Made by a program: the position numbers and the translations under genes. Below are positions 7,426 through 12,638 of a stretch of 12,638 bases of DNA, piece after piece. Below the pieces are notes generated by a model. That model was not told where the DNA came from and did no database searches. It saw only the letters and a list, made by a program, of their open reading frames with translations. This stretch comes from Bacteroidetes bacterium GWA2_31_9b (GTDB lineage Bacteria > Bacteroidota > Bacteroidia > Bacteroidales > UBA12077). Location: the NCBI GenBank assembly GCA_001769005.1, contig MENE01000177.1:1-12638 (forward strand), given 5' to 3'. Each line of letters starts with the position of its first letter. The first letter of the stretch is position 1.

Positions 7426-9300
7426 TTAACGACCCATATATACCAAAAGTACACTAACATCAGAAGGTGATACTCCGCTTATTCGTGCAGCTTGACCAAT
7501 ATTTTTAGGTTTTATTCTTTTTAATTTTTGTCTTGCTTCTGTTGAAAGTGATGCTATATTATCGTAATTAAAATCATCGGCTATTTTTATATACTCTAAT
7601 CTGGTTAGTTTTTCGGCTATTTGTTGTTCTCGTTCTATATAACCTGAATATTTAAGCAATACTTCTGCAGCTTCAACTATTTCTTCTTTTTTATCACCGA
7701 GTTTTTGCAATTCATTATTTAATTCGGGAACATATTCGGCTAATTGCAAAATTGTTACTTCAGGACGTAAAACAATATCAAACAACTTTCTTTTTTGTTT
7801 GATTTCTGAAGTATTTAATTTATTTAAAAATTCATTAATAATCTCAGGAGTAACACTGGTTGATTTAATAATTTTAATGATATGATCTCTTTGATTTATT
7901 TTATATAAGAAATTATTAAAACGATCTTCATTTGCAAATCCAATTTTGTACGATAATTCCGTTAGTCGAATATCTGCATTATCCTGACGCAATAAAATTC
8001 TATATTCTGCTCTTGATGTAAACATTCGATAAGGTTCATCTACACCTTTTGTTACTAAATCATCAATAAGAACTCCGATATATGCTTGGTCGCGGTTTAA
8101 AACAAATTCTTTTTTATTATTCGATTTTAAGTGTGCATTTATTCCTGCCATTAATCCTTGTGCGGCAGCTTCCTCATACCCTGTTGTTCCATTAATTTGT
8201 CCGGCAAAATAGAGGTTTTGGATTTTTTTTGTTTCTAAAGTATGGTAAAGTTGTGTAGGTGGATAGTAATCGTATTCAATAGCATATCCTGGTCTGTATA
8301 TTTTTACATTTTCTAATCCTTGTATCTTTTTTAATGCTCTATATTGAATATCCCATGGAAGTGATGATGAAAATCCATTTATATAATATTCGTTAGTACT
8401 TTGTCCTTCAGGTTCTAAAAATAATTGATGTTTTTCTTTATCAGCGAATGTGACTATTTTATCTTCTATACTAGGGCAATATCTTGGTCCAATACCTTCA
8501 ATCGTTCCGTTATAAAGAGGCGAATCGTCGAATCCGGTTTCAAGAATTTCATGAACTTCTGGTCCTGTATAAGTAATCCAACAACTTTTATTGTTTCTTG
8601 GTTTTTCTTTATGTGTTAAGAAAGAAAATTGGCCGCCATCTTCGTCTCCCTTTTGCTCTAATAATTTTGAAAAATCAATTGTTCTTCCATCTATTCGGGC
8701 AGGTGTTCCTGTTTTCATTCTTCCTGCTTCAAATCCGTATTTAATAAGTTGTTCTGTTAAACCAAAAGAAGGTGATTCGCCAGATCGTCCGCCTTCCACT
8801 TTTGAACGACCAACATGCATTAACCCATTTAAAAATGTACCATTAGTTAAAACTACAGCTTTTGATTTAAATCGAATTCCTAAATGTGTTTTTACTCCAC
8901 AAACCTGATTGTTTTCGATGATTAATTCATTCACCATATCTTGCCATAGATCAAGATTAATAATATTTTCAAGTATGTTTCTCCATTCTATTGAAAACAT
9001 TGTTCTGTCACATTGCGCTCGCGGACTCCACATAGCCGGTCCTTTTGATCGATTAAGCATTCTGAACTGAATCATGCTTTTATCAGTAACAATTGCCGAA
9101 TATCCACCAAGTGCATCAATTTCTCTAACAATTTGCCCTTTTGCAATACCTCCCATTGCTGGATTACATGACATTTGAGCAAATTTTGTCATATCCATAG
9201 TTATAAGGAGAGTTTTGGAACCCATGTTTGCTGATGATGCTGCTGCTTCACATCCTGCATGCCCACCTCCTACCACAATAACATCATACTCTGGTAACAT
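7426..9300 (-). CDS. mnmG: tRNA uridine-5-carboxymethylaminomethyl modification enzyme MnmG
   Basis: With MnmE, this FAD enzyme builds the carboxymethylaminomethyl group on wobble U34 of certain tRNAs. The 624 residues are the normal family length. The Rossmann FAD motif is VVGGGHAGCEAA (9-20). The two conserved cysteines are Cys45 (MSCNPAMGG) and Cys275 in the family signature GPRYCPSIEDK (271-281). The second signature, AGQINGTTGYEEAAAQG, covers 366-382. The C-terminal helical region (about 555-620, ending VSPSDVSVLLVYMGR) is the MnmE- and tRNA-contacting part. The start is the ATG at 9300, placing the GxGxxG motif at the usual distance from the N-terminus. It follows ybeY by 27 bases and probably shares its transcript. 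MnmE is not in the window. Two parS-like sites follow immediately, recalling the near-origin mnmG (gidA) loci of many bacteria. Confidence 0.98.
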   Translation of the reverse strand: MLPEYDVIVVGGGHAGCEAAASSANMGSKTLLITMDMTKFAQMSCNPAMGGIAKGQIVREIDALGGYSAIVTDKSMIQFRMLNRSKGPAMWSPRAQCDRTMFSIEWRNILENIINLDLWQDMVNELIIENNQVCGVKTHLGIRFKSKAVVLTNGTFLNGLMHVGRSKVEGGRSGESPSFGLTEQLIKYGFEAGRMKTGTPARIDGRTIDFSKLLEQKGDEDGGQFSFLTHKEKPRNNKSCWITYTGPEVHEILETGFDDSPLYNGTIEGIGPRYCPSIEDKIVTFADKEKHQLFLEPEGQSTNEYYINGFSSSLPWDIQYRALKKIQGLENVKIYRPGYAIEYDYYPPTQLYHTLETKKIQNLYFAGQINGTTGYEEAAAQGLMAGINAHLKSNNKKEFVLNRDQAYIGVLIDDLVTKGVDEPYRMFTSRAEYRILLRQDNADIRLTELSYKIGFANEDRFNNFLYKINQRDHIIKIIKSTSVTPEIINEFLNKLNTSEIKQKRKLFDIVLRPEVTILQLAEYVPELNNELQKLGDKKEEIVEAAEVLLKYSGYIEREQQIAEKLTRLEYIKIADDFNYDNIASLSTEARQKLKRIKPKNIGQAARISGVSPSDVSVLLVYMGR

Positions 9301-9327
9301 CTTATTCTTTATTTTAAGTTTTGAAAA

Positions 9328-9753
9328 TTATAAAAGATTTTTAACTCTATCTAAATATTCATTTTCTTTTTCTCTCATTATCTTTTTTTCTTCATTTGAA
9401 TGATCGTTATATCCAATTAAATGAAGAACGCCATGAATAATTACTCTTAGAATTTCATCCTCAAAGGAAACAAAAAATCTTTTAGAATTGTTTAAAACAG
9501 TTTCTTTACTTATAAATATTTCACCAATTATTGTTTCGTTTTCACAATAATTAAATGTTACTATATCTGTAAAGTAGTTATGGGAAAGAAATTGATTGTT
9601 AATATTAAGGAGATAATCGTCTGAGGTAAAAATGATGTTGATAGTTCCTGGAATCTTGTTTTCGCTATTAATTGTTTCTCTAATCCAGTTTCGAATTTTA
9701 GTTTTATTTTTTAATTTGTAATCAATATCTTCTGAAAAGAAATTGATATCCAT
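9328..9753 (-). CDS. ybeY: Endoribonuclease YbeY (rRNA maturation factor)
   Basis: YbeY is a small metal-dependent RNase involved in 16S rRNA 3'-end maturation and ribosome quality control. At 141 residues the length is normal. The family core is seen at 65-72 (TFNYCENE, the strand before GEIFIS) and in the metal motif HGVLHLIGYNDH at 107-118. The canonical motif is H-x3-H-x5-H (HGxLHLxGYDH); here it is H-x3-H-x6-H because Asn116 is inserted before Asp117-His118. The sequence then continues SNEEKKIMREKENEYL, as is usual in Bacteroidota. The motif is therefore lineage-typical rather than broken, but the third ligand is uncertain. The ATG at 9753 lies one base after the stop of the upstream ATPase gene, so the two are very probably co-translated. 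Confidence 0.94.
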   Translation of the reverse strand: MDINFFSEDIDYKLKNKTKIRNWIRETINSENKIPGTINIIFTSDDYLLNINNQFLSHNYFTDIVTFNYCENETIIGEIFISKETVLNNSKRFFVSFEDEILRVIIHGVLHLIGYNDHSNEEKKIMREKENEYLDRVKNLL

Positions 9754-9754
9754 T

Positions 9755-10153
9755 TTATTCTATTTTGAAGTTTAATTCAACTTTATTTCCTCTATTGTGA
9801 AAAATAACGTCATCTGCAAGATGTTTCATTAAATACACTCCTCTTCCATGAATATTTTCAATATTTTCGGGGATTGTTGGATCAGGTACATTATTATAAT
9901 TAAATCCCGGACCTTCATCTTCAATAAAAATTTTAATAATATTGTTTTCTATAATAACACTAATTATAACTTTTTTGGTTTCATCTTCTTTATTACCATG
10001 AACTATAGAATTATTTACACCTTCTACAGTAGCAATAAGCATTTTACCATATATTTCAGAATTTATTTTAGCTTCTTCAGAAACTTCATCAATCAATTTT
10101 TCTACCAAATTGATGTTTTCTATTTTAGATTCAATTAAAATGTTTTTTTTCAT
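9755..10153 (-). CDS. RsbW/SpoIIAB-type serine-protein kinase or anti-sigma ATP-binding protein
   Basis: This is a stand-alone GHKL ATPase domain of 132 residues. The N box is seen at 44-53 (EGVNNSIVHG, Glu44 and Asn48), the G1 box at 79-84 (DEGPGF) and the G2 region at 103-107 (GRGVY). There is no sensor, receiver, membrane or dimerisation domain, which is the form of anti-sigma kinases such as RsbW that bind a sigma factor or phosphorylate a STAS anti-antagonist. No such partner lies nearby. Instead it is joined to ybeY with one base between them, a conserved neighbourhood in Bacteroidota, so its target is unknown. I chose the ATG at 10153, which gives the usual MKKNILIESK-like start. A GTG at 10174 would add seven residues and is less likely. 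The 128-base gap upstream could hold its own promoter; a TATTTTTG at 10263-10256 is a weak candidate. Confidence 0.88.
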   Translation of the reverse strand: MKKNILIESKIENINLVEKLIDEVSEEAKINSEIYGKMLIATVEGVNNSIVHGNKEDETKKVIISVIIENNIIKIFIEDEGPGFNYNNVPDPTIPENIENIHGRGVYLMKHLADDVIFHNRGNKVELNFKIE

Positions 10154-10281
10154 TTCCAAATCTCTTGTTAACACTTCTTTTGCTTCTTATTAAACAATTA
10201 TCATTTTTTATACCTTATTTATAAAAAATAGTTGCATTTTATTAAATATTATTTTCAAAAATAGTTATTTTATTTGACTTG

Positions 10282-11475
10282 TTATTTTTTTATAAGCCAA
10301 ATTTTTGGATTTAACACTTTTGTTTCTTCATATATTCGTAAATGTAATAATGAACTTTTCTCATCATTTTTTAAATAATATATATCACCTATATATTGTC
10401 CTTTTTTAACAATATCACCAGTTTTAACCCGAATATTTACCAAGTTAGAATATAATGACAGATAGTGACCATGCCTTATAATTACAGCCATATTTGATCC
10501 AGGAACAGCAAAAACTTTTTTAACCTGTCCTTCAAATATTGATTTTACTTTTTCGTCTTTTGTAGAATTAATATCTATTCCTTCGTTATTAAGAATAATT
10601 CCTTTTAAAACAGGATGAGGTTGTTCTCCAAATTCTCGAATAATAACTCCTTTATCTACTGGCCAATCGATCTTGCCTCTTGCGTTTTTAAAACTTGTAG
10701 TAATTGCATCAACAGTAACATTTTTTTTATTTTTATTTTCCTCAGCTTCTTTCGTAATTAAATCGATGATTTCTTTTTCGAGCTTTTTCATTACTTTCTC
10801 GTTTTCATCGATTTTTTTTCGTAATTCTTTTTCTCTTTTCTTTAACTTTATTAATTCATTATTTTCTTTTTCTCTTTCAAGTTTTAATAAATATTTTTCG
10901 TTTTCCTTTTGTGATAACAACTTGATTTTTTCAGCTTTTTGTTGTTTTAATTCTATAATTTCTTCTTCTAGTAGCTTTTTTGTAGACAAAATAAGTTGTG
11001 CTTGTTCTTTTCTATATTCGGAATATTGCTGAAAATATTTAATTCTACGGTATGCTTGATTAAAATCTGTTGATGATAAAATGAACATTAGCTTATCGTA
11101 GTTATTTCTGTTTTTATAAGCAAAGTATATCATTTTTGCGTATTCATCTTTTAACCTTAAAATTTCATTTTCGAGTTTATTTATTTTTTCGGTTTTAATT
11201 TCTATTTCATTTTCAATTAATGCAATTTCATTGGAAATATCATTTACAAGTTGTTCTCTTAGTAAAATTCTTTTTTTAATAATTAATATTTTATTAATTC
11301 CCGCCGACTTATATTGTTCCGTTTCTTCGAGTAATTTATTTGTAAGTTTAATATCGTCCTCGGTTTTTAGCTTTTTTTGCTCAAGCTCTTGTCTCGATTG
11401 ACCGTATAATGATATTGCTATCAACTGTATAATAAAAAATAAAACTAATTTATTAATCGTTTTTTTATTCAACAT
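10282..11475 (-). CDS. EnvC-like murein hydrolase activator (coiled coil plus degenerate LytM/M23 domain)
   Basis: The protein has 397 residues. It begins with a signal peptide (basic start, hydrophobic 9-23, likely cleavage after SLYG). A long Lys/Glu-rich coiled coil follows in two parts, about 27-115 and 150-250, with a helical hairpin region (FILSSTDFNQAYRR, 131-144) as in EnvC. The C-terminal LytM/M23 domain covers about 268-397. Active M23 enzymes bind zinc through HxGxD and LHFE-like motifs. Here the first histidine is replaced in NEGID (Asn297, Asp301), while HGH (335-337) and LHLRI with His378 remain. This fits an activator of cell-wall amidases rather than a peptidase. I chose the ATG at 11475; a TTG at 11484 would add three residues. 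The start overlaps the end of the DUF4292 gene by 11 bases, indicating translational coupling. A partner amidase is not in the window. Confidence 0.92.
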   Translation of the reverse strand: MLNKKTINKLVLFFIIQLIAISLYGQSRQELEQKKLKTEDDIKLTNKLLEETEQYKSAGINKILIIKKRILLREQLVNDISNEIALIENEIEIKTEKINKLENEILRLKDEYAKMIYFAYKNRNNYDKLMFILSSTDFNQAYRRIKYFQQYSEYRKEQAQLILSTKKLLEEEIIELKQQKAEKIKLLSQKENEKYLLKLEREKENNELIKLKKREKELRKKIDENEKVMKKLEKEIIDLITKEAEENKNKKNVTVDAITTSFKNARGKIDWPVDKGVIIREFGEQPHPVLKGIILNNEGIDINSTKDEKVKSIFEGQVKKVFAVPGSNMAVIIRHGHYLSLYSNLVNIRVKTGDIVKKGQYIGDIYYLKNDEKSSLLHLRIYEETKVLNPKIWLIKK

Positions 11476-12277
11476 AACCGACAATAGTATTTTGCTGATA
11501 ATTTTTAGGTATTGAGAGATTTAATTTAGAGTATTTTTCAAGTGTTATATTTTTATATTGTATTGCTATTTGTAAATTCTTTTTCCCTTTTTCAAATTCT
11601 ATTTCAATAATTTCCGGAAATTGATGTGAATTAATTTCAATTGCACCAATATAATCAATTAAAACTTTCTGGTTTTGTTCAATATTAATAAAATCAACTT
11701 GTTTAAAAGTAAAATTATCTGAACTTATATTAAACTTAATATTGTTTTTGTTATTATTGAAAACACTTATTTCAAATCCATTATTTTTTGAAAAGAGAGT
11801 ATCACTCATATATTTTGTATCAACTTCGTTTGAAAAGAATCCAGAAAAATTAGCAATTAATACACTTTGAAGTTGAATAAAATCTAGTGGGATATCATAT
11901 TTATTACTTATATCATTGTAATTACCAACAATATAATTTTTATTCATTCTATCTATTACTTTTATACTATCATTATTTAAAAGAGCTCTTGTAATTTCAA
12001 TTCCCATAAAATTTGCCAAAGAAATTAATATTGAAGAGTCTTTTGATAAAATAATATTCCCCTTTAAATTTATGATTGTTGAATTATCATCAATTGTTAT
12101 TTTTATACCTTTAATTGTTATTTGTTCCCATTGTTGATTTTTACTAAAGATTTCAGCTTTTAAATTCTTATAGCTTATACTCTTTTGATTTGAATTTGTA
12201 ATCAATTTTTGTTGTTTACAAGAAAACAATGCATGTAAAAGTAAAAAGAGAACTAAATATTTTCTTTTAAAAATCAT
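11465..12277 (-). CDS. DUF4292 family lipoprotein
   Basis: The 270-residue protein starts with a lipoprotein signal peptide: MIFKRKY, a hydrophobic stretch and the lipobox LFSC with Cys20 as the lipidated residue, so it is probably anchored in the outer membrane facing the periplasm. The rest is rich in beta-forming stretches, for example INLKGNIILSKDSSILISL, followed by GIEITRALLNNDSIKVIDRMN and YIVGNY. This fits the DUF4292 family known from Bacteroidota. The alternating pattern recalls LolA/LolB-type half-barrels that carry lipids or lipoproteins, but I cannot show this from sequence alone. The gene is tightly packed: its ATG overlaps the stop of the TPR gene (ATGA), and its end overlaps the EnvC-like gene. 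The three genes almost certainly form one operon, suggesting a shared envelope role. No catalytic motif is visible. Confidence 0.85.
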   Translation of the reverse strand: MIFKRKYLVLFLLLHALFSCKQQKLITNSNQKSISYKNLKAEIFSKNQQWEQITIKGIKITIDDNSTIINLKGNIILSKDSSILISLANFMGIEITRALLNNDSIKVIDRMNKNYIVGNYNDISNKYDIPLDFIQLQSVLIANFSGFFSNEVDTKYMSDTLFSKNNGFEISVFNNNKNNIKFNISSDNFTFKQVDFINIEQNQKVLIDYIGAIEINSHQFPEIIEIEFEKGKKNLQIAIQYKNITLEKYSKLNLSIPKNYQQNTIVGYVE

Positions 12278-12638
12278 TCGTTAATTCTCATATTAATTAT
12301 TTTTTGCTCAAGATTAATACTATTATTCCCAAGATTTTTAGCCAATTTCCACATTTCTACGGCAGAATCAGTATTATTTGTTTTATACAAAATATCACCA
12401 AAATGTTCAACAATTACTTTGTTCTGTAATCCACCAAATTCTATTGCTTTTTTAATATAGATAAGAGCATCGTCATATCGACTTAGTTTATATAAAATCC
12501 ATGCGTATGTGTCTAAGTAAGTTGAATTTGTGGGTTCTGAAAGCACTGTTTTTTTACTTATTGTTTCAGCATATTCTAAATTTTCATTCCTTAACGATAA
12601 ATAATAACTGTAATTATTTATCACATAATAATTGTCAG
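12274..12638 (-). CDS. Tetratricopeptide-repeat protein, C-terminal end only
   Basis: The frame is open at the right edge, so only the last 120 residues are visible, starting DNYYVINNYSYYLSLRN. Two or three TPR units can be read. The first visible repeat is around NNYSYYLSLRNENLEYAETI, then TYLDTYAWILYKLSRYDDAL, then a third around HFGDILYKTNNTDSAVEMW. The conserved small and aromatic positions of the helix pairs are in place. The repeats form a protein-binding superhelix; the partner is unknown. A GTG inside the visible part (12624) could be mistaken for a start, but the repeat clearly continues upstream of it. The stop TGA overlaps the DUF4292 ATG by 4 bases, so the two are translationally coupled. 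In Bacteroidota such proteins next to DUF4292 are usually exported lipoproteins, but the N-terminus that would show this lies outside the window. Confidence 0.9.
   Translation of the reverse strand, partial: DNYYVINNYSYYLSLRNENLEYAETISKKTVLSEPTNSTYLDTYAWILYKLSRYDDALIYIKKAIEFGGLQNKVIVEHFGDILYKTNNTDSAVEMWKLAKNLGNNSINLEQKIINMRINE

Noticed and set aside
10673..11032. Plus-strand open frame rich in Ser and Phe opposite the EnvC-like gene
   Set aside because: It is the complement of the Lys/Glu-rich coiled coil; composition is low-complexity and no family pattern is visible. Other plus-strand frames in the window are likewise shadows of minus-strand genes.

Overview
This is an AT-rich stretch (roughly 30% GC by eye) from a member of the Bacteroidota, most likely the Bacteroidales/Marinilabiliales side, although the genus cannot be read from it. 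The evidence is the gene content and order. DUF4271 next to a divergent uroporphyrinogen-III synthase, rnpA and an S41 protease is a typical Bacteroidota string, as is TPR protein, DUF4292 lipoprotein and EnvC-like protein, and RsbW-like ATPase, ybeY and mnmG. The start regions are A/T-rich with no convincing Shine-Dalgarno sequence, and one promoter candidate fits the Bacteroidota -7 element TAnnTTTG. All eleven genes lie on the minus strand, so transcription runs from high to low coordinates.

Layout in the direction of transcription: (1) 12638-10282, an envelope block of a TPR protein (only its C-terminal end is in the window), a DUF4292 lipoprotein and an EnvC-type coiled-coil/LytM protein, joined by 4-base and 11-base overlaps. 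(2) 10153-9328, an RsbW-type ATPase and the rRNA-maturation RNase YbeY, 1 base apart. (3) 9300-3909, mnmG (tRNA wobble-uridine modification), adenine deaminase and uvrC (excision repair). Ade and uvrC are 1 base apart. Two parS-like palindromes fill most of the mnmG-ade gap. (4) 3908-3625, a 284-base AT-rich gap carrying a good candidate promoter. (5) 3624-1671, a DUF4271 membrane protein and uroporphyrinogen-III synthase, ending in an intrinsic terminator. (6) 1611-1, rnpA and the start of an S41 C-terminal processing protease that runs off the left edge.

Most of the window is housekeeping: translation support (mnmG, ybeY, rnpA), DNA repair (uvrC), purine salvage (ade), tetrapyrrole synthesis (hemD) and cell-envelope maintenance (EnvC-like, DUF4292, S41 protease). 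I see no mobile element, CRISPR array, toxin-antitoxin or defence locus, tRNA or rRNA. I found no new multi-gene system.

The most notable non-coding signal is the pair of CACGTG-centred palindromes at 7373-7425. They match the general bacterial parS site of ParABS chromosome segregation and have centres 32 bp apart. They suggest that this region lies in the origin-proximal part of the chromosome. Other points of note are the terminator placed 6 bases before the annotated rnpA start, an adenine deaminase in the slot between mnmG and uvrC where relatives often carry apt, a one-residue insertion in the YbeY metal motif, and the uncharacterised DUF4271 and DUF4292 proteins.
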